The notes below the pieces were generated by a model that saw nothing but the letters and a program-made list of their open reading frames with translations, had not been told where the DNA came from and ran no database searches. From Petrolisthes cinctipes (lineage: Eukaryota > Arthropoda > Malacostraca > Decapoda > Porcellanidae): a stretch of DNA of 64,000 bases. The position numbers and the translations under genes are program-made. The number at the start of each line of letters is the position of its first letter. Position 1 is the stretch's first letter. This document shows, in pieces, positions 38,981 through 51,600 of the stretch. The DNA is taken from NCBI GenBank assembly GCA_033782935.1, contig JAWQEG010001359.1, positions 558,001 through 622,000 of the forward strand, read 5' to 3'.

Positions 38981-40837
38981 GTTTTGAGCCTGTATTTTGA
39001 AAACATTCTAGCCTGAGTAGGCATGTACAGATCGCTTCTGGGACCCCAAAATATCGAATTTTCGGGTGTTTTGGGCCTGATTTTGAGATATCGCCTTTAC
39101 GCACCTAAAATATCGATTTTTAGCATGTTTTGAGCCTAGATTTTGAAAATATTCTAGCACTGAGTAGGCATGTACAGATCACTTCTGGGACCCCAAAATA
39201 TCGGATTTTCGGGTGTTTTGAGCCTGAATTTGAGATATAAACGAGTACAGAAGATGCATGGACATATCGACTTTTGGGCACCTAAAATATCGATTTTGAG
39301 CATGTTTTGAGCCTATATTTTTAAAATATTCTAGCACTGAGTAGGCATATAAAGATCGCTTCTGGGACCCCAAAATATCGAATTTTTGGGTGTTTTGAGC
39401 CTGAGATTGAGATATAAACGAGTACAGAAGATGCATGCACATATCGACTTTTGGGCACCAAAATATCGATTTTTGAGCATGTTTTGAGCCTATATTTTGA
39501 GAACATTCTAGCACTGAGTAGCCATGTACAGATCGCTTCTGGGACCCCAAAATATCGAATTTTCGGGTGTTTTGAGCCTGAATTTGAGATATAAACGAGT
39601 ATAGAAGATGCATACACATATTGACTTTGGGCACCAAAAATATCAATTTTTAGCATGTTTTGGGCCTGAATTTTGAAAATACTCTAACACGGAGTAGGCA
39701 TGTACAGATCGCTTCTGGGACCCCAAAATATCGAATTTTCGGGTGTTTTGGGCCTGAATTTGAGATATCGCCTTTACGCACCTAAAATATCGATTTTTAG
39801 CATGTTTTGAGCCTATATTTTAAAAATATTCTAGCACTGAGTAGGCATGTACAGATCGATTCTGGGACCCCAAAATATCGAATTTTCGGGTGTTTTGAGC
39901 TTGAATTTGAGATATAAACGAGTACAGAAGATGCATGCACATATCGACTTTGGGCACCTAAAATATCGATTTTTAGCATGTTTTGAGCCTATATTTTGAG
40001 AACATTCTAGCACTGAGTAGGCATGTACAGATCGCTTCTGGGACCAAAAAATATCGAATTTTAGGGTGTTTAGGGCCAGAATTTGAAATATAAAAGGGTA
40101 CAGAAGATGCATGCACATATCGACTTTTGGGCACCTAAAAGATCGATTTTCAGAATGTTTTTGGCCTGTATTTTGAAAATACTCTAACACGGAGTAGGCA
40201 TGTACAGATCGCTTCTGGGAACCCTAAATATAGAATTTTCGGGTGTTTTGAGCCTGAATTTGAGATATAAACGGGTACTGAAGATGCATGCACATATCGA
40301 CTTTTGGACACCTAAAACATTGATTTTGAGCATGTTTTTGGACTGTATTTAAAAAAAAATACTCTAACACGGAGTAGGCATGTACAGATCCCTTCTGGAA
40401 CCCCTAAATATCGAATTTTCGGGTGTTTTGGGACTGAATTTGAGATATCGATTTCTTGGCACCTAAAATATCGATTTTTAGCATATTTTTAGCCTATATT
40501 TTGATATTATTCTAGCACTGAGTAGTCATGTACAGATTGCTTCTGGGACCCCAAAATATTGAATTTTCGGGTGTTTTGAGCCTGAATTTGAGATATAAAC
40601 GGGTACAGAAGATACATGCACATATTGACTTTGGGCATCTAAAATATCGATTTTCAAAATGTTTTGGGCCTTTATTTTGAATATACTCTAACACGGAGTA
40701 GGCATGTACAGATCGCTTCTGGGACCCCAAAATATCGAATTTTCGGGTGTTTTGAGCCAGAATTTGAGATATAAACGAGTACAGAAGATGCATGCACATA
40801 TCGACTTTTGGTCACCTAAAATATCGATTTTGAGCCT
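38981..40837 (+). repeat. 1,857-bp segment, first of a nested duplication
   Basis: The monomers around 38900-39126 recur at 40757-40983 (+1,857), recognisable by 'ttggtcacctaaaatatc', 'gagcctgttttgagcctg' and 'ttctagcctgagtagg' (two bases lost from 'gcactgag'). The 1,857-bp duplication is overlapped by a longer one at +2,358. Confidence 0.8.
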
Positions 40838-41484
40838 GTTTTGAGCCTGTATTTTGAAAACATTCTAGCCTGAGTAGGCATGTACAGATCGCTTCTGGGA
40901 CCCCAAAATATCGAATTTTCGGGTGTTTTGGGCCTGATTTTGAGATATCGCCTTTACGCACCTAAAATATCGATTTTTAGCATGTTTTGTGCCTATATTT
41001 TGAAAATATTCTAGCACTGAGTAGGCATGTACAGATTGCTTCTTGGACCCCAAAATATCGAATTTTCGGGTGTTTTGAGTTTGAATTTGAGATATAAACG
41101 ACTACAGAAGATGCATGCACATATTGACTTTTAGGCACCTAAAATATCGATTTTGAGCATGTTTTGAGCCTATATTTTGAAAACATTCTAGCACTGAGTA
41201 GGCATGTACAGATCGCTTCTGGGACCCAAAAATATAGAATTTTCGGTTGTTTAGGGCCAGAATTTGAGATATAAACGGGTACAGAAGATGGATGAACATA
41301 TCGACTTTTGGGCACCTAAAAGATCGATTTTCAGTATGTTTTTGACCTGTATTTTGAAAATACTCTAACACGGAGTAAGCATGTACAGATCGCTTCTGGG
41401 ACCCCTAAATATAGAATTTTCGGGTGTTTTGGGCCTTAATTTGAGATATCGCCTTTACGCACCTAAAATATCGATTTTTAGCAT
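39127..41484 (+). repeat. 2,358-bp unit, copy 1 (14 monomers)
   Basis: 39083 to about 40757 matches 41441 to about 43115 at +2,358. Markers are 'gcctagattttg', 'tatcggattttcgg', 'aggcatataaagatc', 'gagactgag' or 'gagcctgagattgag', and 'gattctgggacccc'. The 41,000-41,440 part is not in the second copy and links the two. Confidence 0.85.
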
Positions 41485-43018
41485 GTTTTGAGCCTAGATT
41501 TTGAAAATATTCTAGCACTGAGTAGGCATGTACAGATCACTTCTGGGACCCCAAAATATCGGATTTTCGGGTGTTTTGAGCCTGAATTTGAGATATAAAC
41601 GAGTACAGAAGATGCATGGACATATCGACTTTTGGGCACCTAAAATATCGATTTTGAGCATGTTTTGAGCCTATATTTTTAAAATATTCTAGCACTGAGT
41701 AGGCATATAAAGATCGCTTCTGGGACCCCAAAATATCGAATTTTTGGGTGTTTTGAGACTGAGATTGAGATATAAACGAGTACAGAAGATGCATGCACAT
41801 ATCGACTTTTGGGCACCAAAATATCGATTTTTGAGCATGTTTTGAGCCTATATTTTGAGAACATTCTAGCACTGAGTAGCCATGTACAGATCGCTTCTGG
41901 GACCCCAAAATATCGAATTTTCGGGTGTTTTGAGCCTGAATTTGAGATATAAACGAGTATAGAAGATGCATACACATATTGACTTTGGGCACCAAAAATA
42001 TCAATTTCTAGCATGTTTTGGGCCTGAATTTTGAAAATACTCTAACACGGAGTAGGCATGTACAGATCGCTTCTGGGACCCCAAAATATCGAATTTTCGG
42101 GTGTTTTGGGCCTGAATTTGAGATATCGCCTTTACGCACCTAAAATATCGATTTTTAGCATGTTTTGAGCCTATATTTTAAAAATATTCTAGCAATGAGT
42201 AGGCATGTACAGATCGATTCTGGGACCCCAAAATATCGAATTTTCGGGTGTTTTGAGCTTGAATTTGAGATATAAACGAGTACAGAAGATGCATGCACAT
42301 ATCGACTTTGGGCACCTAAAATATCGATTTTTAGCATGTTTTGAGCCTATATTTTGAGAACATTCTAGCACTGAGTAGGCATGTACAGATCGCTTCTGGG
42401 ACCAAAAAATATCGAATTTTAGGGTGTTTAGGGCCAGAATTTGAAATATAAAAGGGTACAGAAGATGCATGCACATATCGACTTTTGGGCACCTAAAAGA
42501 TCGATTTTCAGAATGTTTTTGGCCTGTATTTTGAAAATACTCTAACACGGAGTAGGCATGTACAGATCGCTTCTGGGACCCCTAAATATAGAATTATCGG
42601 GTGTTTTGAGCCTGAATTTGAGATATAAACGGGTACTGAAGATGCATGCACATATCGACTTTTGGACACCTAAAACATTGATTTTGAGCATGTTTTTGGA
42701 CTGTATTTAAAAAAAAATACTCTAACACGGAGTAGTCATGTACAGATCCCTTCTGGAACCCCTAAATATCGAATTTTCGGGTGTTTTGGGACTGAATTTG
42801 AGATATCGATTTCTTGGCACCTAAAATATCGATTTTTAGCATATTTTTAGCCTATATTTTGATATTATTCTAGCACTGAGTAGTCATGTACAGATTGCTT
42901 CTGGGACCCCAAAATATTGAATTTTCGGGTGTTTTGAGCCTGAATTTGAGATATAAACGGGTACAGAAGATACATGCACATATTGACTTTGGGCATCTAA
43001 AATATCGATTTTCAAAAT
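41485..43018 (+). repeat. 2,358-bp unit, copy 2 (partial, 9 monomers)
   Basis: Follows copy 1 monomer by monomer with sparse changes, such as 'gagactgag' near 41755 and 'tagtcatgtacagatccc' near 42733. The match runs on to about 43,115, where 'gagcctgaatttgag' replaces 'gagccagaatttgag'. Confidence 0.85.
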
Positions 43019-45372
43019 GTTTTGGGCCTTTATTTTGAATATACTCTAACACGGAGTAGGCATGTACAGATCGCTTCTGGGACCCCAAAATATCGAATTT
43101 TCGGGTGTTTTGAGCCTGAATTTGAGATATAAACGGGTACTGAAGATGCATGCACATATCGACTTTGGGCACCTAAAACATCGATTTTGATCATGTTTTT
43201 TGGCCTGTATTTTGTAAATACTCTAACACAGAGTAGGCATGAACAGATCGCTTCTGGGACCCCATAATATCGAATTTTCGGGTGTTTTGTGCCTGAATTT
43301 GAGATATCGCCTTTACGCACCTAAAATATCGATTTTTAGCATGTTTTGAGCCTATATTTTGAAAATATTCTAATACTGAGTAGGCATGTACAGATCGCTT
43401 CTGGGACTCCAAAATATCGAATTTTCGGGTGTTTTGAGCCTGAATTTGAGATATAAACGAGTACAGAAAATGCATGCACATATCGACTTTTGGGCACCTA
43501 AAATATCGATTTTGAGCATGTTTTGAGCCTATATTTTGAAAACATTCTATCACTGAGTAGGCATGTTCAGATCGCTTCTGGGACCCCAAAATATCGAATT
43601 TTTGGGTGTTTTGAGCCTGATTTTGAGATATAAACGAGTATAGAAGATCCATAGACATATTGACTTTGGGCACTAAAAATATCGATTTTGAGCATGTTTT
43701 GGGTCTGAATTTTGAAAATACTCTAACACGGAGTAGGCATGTACAGATCGCTTCTGGGACCCGAAAATATCGAATTTTCGGGTGTTTAGGGCCAGAATTT
43801 TAGATATAAACGGGTACAGAAGATGCATTCACATATCGACTTTTGGGCACCTAAAAGATCGATTTTCAGTATGTTTTTGGGCTGTATTTTGAAAATACTC
43901 TAACACGGAGTAGGCATATACAGATCCCTTCAGGGACCCCTAAATATCGAATTTTCGGGTGTTTTGGGACTGAATTTGAGATATAAACGAGTACAGAGGA
44001 TGCATGCACATATCGACTTTTGAGCACCTAAAATATCGTTTTTGAGCATTTTTTGAGCCTATATTTTGAAAACATTCTAGCACTGAGTAGGCATGTACAG
44101 ATCGCTTCTGGGACCCCAAAATATCGAATTTTCGGGTTTTTAGGGCCAGAATTTGAGACAAACGGGTACAGAAGATGCATGCACATATCGACTTTGGGCA
44201 CCTAAAAGATCGATTTTCAGTATGTTTTTGGCCTGTATTTTGAAAATACTCTAACACGGAGTAGGCATGTACAGATCGCTTCTGCGACCCCTAAATATCG
44301 AATTTTCAAGTGTTTTGGGCCTTAATTTGAGATATCGCCTTTACGAACATAAAATATCGATTTTCAGTATGTTTTTGGCCTGCATTTTGAAAATACTCTA
44401 ACAAGGAGTAGGCATGTACAGATCGTTTTTGATACCCCAAAATATCGAATTTTCGGGTGTTTAGGGCTAGAATTTGATATATAAACGGGTACAGAAGATG
44501 CATGGACATATCGACTTTTGGGCACCTAAAAGATCGATTTTCAGTATGTTTTTGGCCTGTATTTTGAAAATACTCTAACACGGAGTAGGCATGTACAGAT
44601 CGCTTCTGGGACCCCTAAATATCGAATTTTCAAGTGTTTTGGGCCTTAATTTGAGATATCGCCTTTACGAACCTAAAATATCGATTTTCAGTATGTTTTT
44701 GAACTGCATTTTGAAAATACTCTAACACTTAGTAGGCATGTACAGATCGCTTCTGATACCCCAAAATATCGAATTTTCGGGTGTTTAGGGCCAGAATTTG
44801 AGATATAAACGGGTACATAAGATGCATGCACATATCGACTTTTGGGCACCTAAAACATCGATTTTCAGCATGTTTTGAGCCTATATTTTGAAAACATTCT
44901 AGCACCGAGTAGGCATGTACAGATCGCTTCTGGGACCCAAAAATATCGAATTTTCGGGTGTTTAGGGCCAGAATTTGAGATATAAACGGGTCCAGAAAAT
45001 GCATGCACATATCGACTTTTGGGCAACTAAAAGATCGATTTTCAGTATGTTTTTGGCCTGTATTTTGAAAATATTCTAACACTGAGTAAGCATGTACAGA
45101 TCGCTTGTGGGACCCCTAAATATCGAATTTCTGGGTGTTTTGGGCCTTAATTTGAGATATCGACTTTTTGGCACTTAAAAGATCGATTTTTAGCATGTTT
45201 TTAGCCTATATTTTGAAAATATTCTAGCACTGAGTAGGCATGTACAGATTGCTTCTGGGACCCCAACATATTGAGTTTTCGGGTGTTTTGAGCCTGAATT
45301 TGAGATATAAACGGGTACAGAAGATACATGCACATATTGACTTTGGGCATCTAAAATATCGATTTTCAGCAT
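43019..45372 (+). repeat. Irregular segment with chimeric monomers
   Basis: Includes the longest run of long monomers in the window (five, 43343-44223). The fourth (43873-44049) has a short-type front ('gggacccctaaatatcg' and 'gggactgaatttgag') joined to a long-type tail ('ataaacgagtacagagg'). A 174-bp monomer follows (44050-44223, 'gagacaaacggg'). Two short monomers (44224-44370, 44548-44694) end in 'cagtat' instead of 'tagcat' and are followed by B-type fronts, which breaks the usual order. Confidence 0.75.
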
Positions 45373-47169
45373 ATTTTTAGCCTATATTTTGAAAACATTC
45401 TAGCACTGAGTAGGCATGTACAGATCGCTTCTGGGACCCCAAAATATCGAATTTTCGGGTGTTTAGGGCCAGAATTTGAGACATAAACGGGTACAGAAGA
45501 TGCATGCACATATCGACTTTCGGGCACCTAAAAGATCGATTTTCAGTATGTTTTTGGCCTGTATTTTGAAAATACTCTAACACGGAGTAGGCATGTACAG
45601 ATCGCTTCTGGGACCCCTAAACATCGAATTTTCGGGTGTTTTGGGCCTTAATTTGAGATATCGCCTTTACGAACCTAAAATATCGATTTTCAGTATGTTT
45701 TTGGCCTGCATTTTGAAAATACTCTAACACGGACTAGGCATGTACAGATCGCTTCTGGGACCCAAAAATATCGAATTTTCGGGTGTTTAGGGCCAGAATT
45801 TGAGATATAAACGGGTACAGAAGATGCTTGCACATATCGACTTTTGGGCACCTAAAAGATCGATTTTCAGTATGTTTTTGGCCTTTATTTTGAAAATACT
45901 CTAACACGGAGTAGGCATATACAGATCGCTTCTGGGACCCCTAAATGTCGAATTTTCGGGTGTTTTGAGCCTTAATTTGAGATATCGACTTTTTGGCACC
46001 TAAAATATCGATTTTTAGCATGTTTGTAGCCTATATTTTGAAAATATTCTAGCACTGGGTAGACATGTACAGATTGCTTCTGGGACCCCAAAATATCGAA
46101 TTTTCGGGTGTTTAGGGCCAGAATTCTAGATATAAACGGGTACAGAAGATACATGCACATATCGACTTTTGGGCACCTAAAAGATCGATTTTCAGTATGT
46201 TTTTGGCCTGTATTTTGAAAATACTCTAACACGGAGTAGGCATGTACAGATCCCTTCTGGGACCCCTAAATATCGAAGTTTCGGGTGTTTTGGGACTGAA
46301 TTTGAGATATCGACTTTTAGGCACCTAAAATATCGATTTTTAGCATGTTTTGAGCCTATATTTTGAAAATATTCTAGCACTGAGTAGGCATGTACAGATT
46401 GCTTCTGGGACCCCAAAATATTGAATTTTCGGGTGTTTTGAGCCTGAATTTGAGATATAAACGGGTACAGAAGAAACATGCACATATTGACTTTGGGCAT
46501 CTAAAATATCGATTTTGAGCATGTTTTGGGCCTGTATTTTGAAAATACTCTAACACGGAGTAGGCATGTACAGATCGTTTCTGGGACCCCAAAATATCGA
46601 ATTTTCGGGTGTTTTGGGCCTGAATTTGAGATATCGCCTTTACGGACCTAAAATATCGATTTTTAGCATGTTGTGAGCCTATATTTTGAAAATATTCTAG
46701 CACTGAGCAGGCATGTACAGATCGCTTCTGGGACCCCAAAATATCGAATTTTCTGGTGTTTTGAGCTTGAATTTGAGATATAAACGAGTACAGAAGATGA
46801 ATGCACATATCGACTTTTGCGCACCTAAAATATCGATTTTGAGCATGTTTTGAGCCTATATTTTGAAAACATTCTAGCACTAAGTAGGCATGTACAGATC
46901 GCTTCTGGGACCCCAAAATATCGAATTTTCGGGTGTTTTGAGCCAGAATTTGAGATATAAACGTGTATATAAGATGCATACACATATTGACTTTGGGCAC
47001 CAAAAATATCGATTTTCAGCATGTTTTTGGCCTGTATTTTGAAAATACTCTAACACGGAGTTGGCATGTACAGATCGCTTCTGGGACCCCTAAATATCGA
47101 ATTTTCGGGTGTTTTGGGCCAGAATTTGAGATATCGCCTTTACGCACCAAAAATATCGATTTTTAGCAT
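45373..47169 (+). repeat. Segment repeated at +5,182, copy 1
   Basis: Order L S L S L S L S L L S. The same order and variants occur at 50554-52351, including 'acggactagg', 'gatgcttgcac', 'gcactgggtagacatg', 'gaattctagatat' and 'gaagaaacatgc'. One extra T in the second copy ('gttttttggcc' near 50731) shifts the offset from 5,181 to 5,182. Confidence 0.85.
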
Positions 47170-47671
47170 GTTTTGAGCCAATATTTTGAAAATATTCTAG
47201 CACTGAGTAGGCATGTACAGATCGCTTCTGGGACCCCAAAATATCGAATTTTCTGGTGTTTTGAGCTTGAATTTGAGATATAAACGAGTACAGAAGATGA
47301 ATGCACATATCGACTTTTGGGCACCTAAAATATCGATTTTGAGCATGTTTTGAGCCTATATTTTGAAAACATTCTAGCACTGAGTAGGCATGTACAGATC
47401 GCTTCTGGGACCCCAAAATATCGAATTTTCGGGTGTTTTGAGCCCGAATTTGAGATATAAACGGGTACTGAAGATGCATGCACATATCGACTTTTTGGCA
47501 CCTAAAACATCGATTTTGAGCATGTTTTAGGGATGTATTTTGAAAATACTCTAACACGGAGTAGGCATGTACAGATCGCTTCTGGGACCCCTAAATATCA
47601 AATTTTCTTGTGTTTTGGGCCTTAATTTGAAATATCGACTTTTTGGCACCTAAAATATCGATTTTTATCAT
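47170..47671 (+). repeat. L L S trimer preceding the first 118-bp cassette
   Basis: Lengths 177, 177 and 148. It repeats at 52667-53168 (+5,497), where it again stands immediately before a 118-bp cassette. The short copy has 'aaattttcttgtgttttggg' and 'aatttgaaatatcg'. Confidence 0.78.
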
Positions 47672-48612
47672 GTTTTTAGCCTATATTTTGAATATATTCT
47701 GGCACTGAGTAGGCATGCACAGATTGCTTCTTGGACCCCAAAATATTGAATTTTCGGGTGTTTAGGGCCAGTATTTGAGATATAAACGGGTACAGAAGAT
47801 GCATGCACATATTGACTTTGGGCATCTAAAATATCGATTTACAGCATGTTTTCGGCATGTATTTTGAAAATATTCTATTTTGAGCCTGAATTTGAGATAT
47901 AAACGAATACCGAAGATGAATGCACATATCGACTTTTGGGCACCTAAAATATCGATTTTGAGCATGTTTTGAGCCTATATTTTGAAAACATTCTAGCACT
48001 AAGTAGGCATGTACAGATCGCTTCTGGGACTCCAAAATATCGAATTTTCGGGTGTTTTGAGCCAGAATTTGAGATATAAACGTGTATATAAGATGCATAC
48101 ACATATTGACTTTGGGCACCAAAAATATCGATTTTCAGCATGTTTTGGGCCTGAATTTTGAAAATACTCTAACACGGAGTAGGCATGTACAGATCGCTTC
48201 TGATACCCAAAAATATCAAATTTTCGGTGTTTAGGGCCAGAATTTGAGATATCGCCTTTACGCACCTAAAATATCGATTTTTAGCATGTTATGAGCCTAT
48301 ATTTTGAAAATATTCAAGCACTGAGCAGGCATGTACAGATCGCTTCTGGGACCCCAAAATATCGAATTTTCTGGTGTTTTGAGCTTGAATTTGAGATATA
48401 AACGAGTACAGAAGATGAATGCACATATCGACCTTTGAGAACCTAAAATATCGATTTTGAGCATGTTTTGAGCCTATATTTTGAAAACATTCTAGCACTG
48501 AGTAGGCATGTACAGATCGCTTCTGGGACCCCAAAATATCAAATTTTCGGGTGTTTTGGGCCTTAATTTGAAATATCGACTTTTTGGCACCTAAAATATC
48601 GATTTTTATCAT
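47672..48612 (+). repeat. 118-bp-cassette unit 1 (941 bp, 6 monomers)
   Basis: Order L T L S L S, where T is the 118-bp monomer at 47848-47965. It parallels the unit at 53169-54286 (L T L S L L S) but is 177 bp shorter. The final short monomer (48465-48612) has an A2 front and a short-type tail, the product expected if one long monomer was lost by crossover. Confidence 0.85.
47848..47965 (+). repeat. 118-bp truncated monomer, first of seven
   Basis: 'aaaatattcta' is followed directly by 'ttttgagcctga', so about 59 bp are missing, from 'gcactgag' through the box ending 'gggtg'. It is always preceded by a monomer ending 'gatttacag(c/t)at' and followed by one with 'gcactaagtagg' and 'acgtgtatataagatgc'. 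That makes a fixed three-monomer cassette. Confidence 0.9.
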
Positions 48613-51600
48613 GTTTTTAGCCTATATTTTGAATATATTCTGGCACTGAGTAGGCATGCACAGATTGCTTCTGGGACCCCAAAATATTGAATTTTTGGGT
48701 GTTTAGGGCCAGAATTTGAGATATAAACGGGTACAGAAGATGCATGCACATATTGACTTTGGGCATCTAAAATATCGATTTACAGCATGTTTTGGGCATG
48801 TATTTTGAAAATATTCTATTTTGAGCCTGAGTTTGAGATATAAACGAGTACCGAAGATGCATGCACATATCGACTTTTGGGCACCTAAAATATCGATTTT
48901 GAGCATGTTTTGAGCCTATATTTCGAAAACATTCTAGCACTAAGTAGGCATGTACAGATCGCTTCTGGGACCCCAAAATATCGAATTTTCGGGTGTTTTG
49001 AGCCAGAATTTGAGATATAAACGTGTATATAAGATGCATACACATATTGACTTTGGGCACCTAAAATATCGATTTTCAGCATGTTTTGGGCCTGAATTTT
49101 GAAAATACTCTAACACGGAGTAGGCATGTACAGATCGCTTCTGATACCCCAAAATATCGAATTTTCGGGTGTTTAGGGCCAGAATTTGAGATATCGACTT
49201 TTTGGCACCTAAAATATCGATTTTTAGCCTGTTTTTAGCCTATATTTTGAAAATATTCTAGCACTGAGTAGGCATGTACAGATTGCTTCTGGGACCCCAA
49301 AATATTGAATTTTCGGGTGTTTTGAGCCTGAATTTGAGATATAAACGGGTACAGAAGATACATGCACATATTGACTTTGGGCATCTAAATTATCGATTTT
49401 AAGCATGTTTTGGGCCTGTATTTTGAAAATACTCTAACGCGGAGTAGGCATGTACAGATCGCTTCTGGGACCCCAAAATATAGAATTTACAGGTGTTTTG
49501 GGCCTGAATTTGAGAGATCGCCCTTACGCACCTAAAATATCGATTTTTAGCATGTTATGAGCCTATATTTTGAAAATATTCTAGCACTGAGTAGGCATGT
49601 ACAGATCGCTTCTGGGACCCCAAAATACCGAATTTTCGGGTGTTTTGAGCTTGAATTTGAGATATAAACGAGAACAGAAGATGCATGCACATATCGACTT
49701 TTGGGCACCTAAAATATCGATTTTGAGCATGTTTCGAGCCTATATTTTGAAAACATTCTAGCACTGAGTAGGCATGTACAGATCGCTTCTGGGACCCAAA
49801 AATATTGAATTTTCGGGTGTTTAGGGCCAGAATTTGAGATATAAACGGATACAGAAGATGCATGCACATATCGACTTTTGGGCACCTAAAAGATCGATTT
49901 TCAGTATGTTTTTGGCCTGTATTTTGAAAATGCTCTAACACGGAGTTGGCATGTACAGATCGCTTCTGGGACCCCTAAATATCGAATTTTCGGATGTTTT
50001 GGGCCTGAATTTGAGATATCGCCTTTACGCACCAAAAATATCGATTTTTAGCATGTTTTGAGCCAATATTTTGAAAATATTCTAGCACTGAGTAGGCATG
50101 TACAGATTGCTTCTGGGACCCCAAAATATTGAATTTTCGGGTGTTTTGAGCCTGAATTTGAGATATAAACGGGTACAGAAGATACATGCACATATTGACT
50201 TTGGGCATCTAAAATATCGATTTTGAGCATGTTTTGGGCCTGTATTTTGAAAATACTCTAACACGGAGTAGGCATGTACAGATCGCTTCTGGGACCCCAA
50301 AATATCGAATTTTCGGGTGTTTTGGGCCTGAATTTGAGATATCGCCCAAACGCACCTAAAATATCGATTTTTAGCATGTTATGAGCCTATATTTTGAAAA
50401 TATTCTAGCACTGAGTAGGCATGTACAGATCGCTTCTGGGACCCCAAAATACCGAATTTTCGGGTGTTTTGAGCTTGAATTTGAGATATAAACGAGTACA
50501 GAAGATGCATGCACATATTGACTTTGGGCATCTAAAATATCGATTTTCAGCATATTTTTAGCCTATATTTTGAAAACATTCTAGCACTGAGTAGGCATGT
50601 ACAGATCGCTTCTGGGACCCCAAAATATCGAATTTTCGGGTGTTTAGGGCCAGAATTTGAGACATAAACGGGTACAGAAGATGCATGCACATATCGACTT
50701 TCGGGCACCTAAAAGATCGATTTTCAGTATGTTTTTTGGCCTGTATTTTGAAAATACTCTAACACGGAGTAGGCATGTACAGATCGCTTCTGGGACCCCT
50801 AAATATCGAATTTTCGGGTGTTTTGGGCCTTAATTTGAGATATCGCCTTTACGAACCTAAAATATCGATTTTCAGTATGTTTTTGGCCTGCATTTTGAAA
50901 ATACTCTAACACGGACTAGGCATGTACAGATCGCTTCTGGGACCCAAAAATATCGAATTTTCGGGTGTTTAGGGCCAGAATTTGAGATATAAACGGGTAC
51001 AGAAGATGCTTGCACATATCGACTTTTGGGCACCTAAAAGATCGATTTTCAGTATGTTTTTGGCCTTTATTTTGAAAATACTCTAACACGGAGTAGGCAT
51101 ATACAGTTCGCTTCTGGGAACCCTAAATATCGAATTTTCGGGTGTTTTGAGCCTTAATTTGAGATATCGACTTTTTGGCACCTAAAATATCGATTTTTAG
51201 CATGTTTGTAGCCTATATTTTGAAAATATTCTAGCACTGGGTAGACATGTACAGATTGCTTCTGGGACCCCAAAATATCGAATTTTCGGGTGTTTAGGGC
51301 CAGAATTCTAGATATAAACGGGTACAGAAGATACATGCACATATCGACTTTTGGGCACCTAAAAGATCGATTTTCAGTATGTTTTTGGCCTGTATTTTGA
51401 AAATACTCTAACACGGAGTAGGCATGTACAGATCCCTTCTGGGACCCCTAAATATCGAAGTTTCGGGTGTTTTGGGACTGAATTTGAGATATCGACTTTT
51501 AGGCACCTAAAATATCGATTTTTAGCATGTTTTGAGCCTATATTTTGAAAATATTCTAGCACTGAGTAGGCATGTACAGATTGCTTCTGGGACCCCAAAA

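Noticed and set aside
46374..47003. Minus-strand open frame of 209 codons (copied at 51556-52185), and many of 60-160 codons
   Set aside because: They are satellite translated in a frame with few stops. Lengths of 177 and 147 bp are multiples of three and keep the frame open, while each 176-bp copy breaks it. The product is a 49- or 59-residue repeat that shifts with every indel. There is no consistent start, no known domain, and the frames begin and end at arbitrary points of the monomer.
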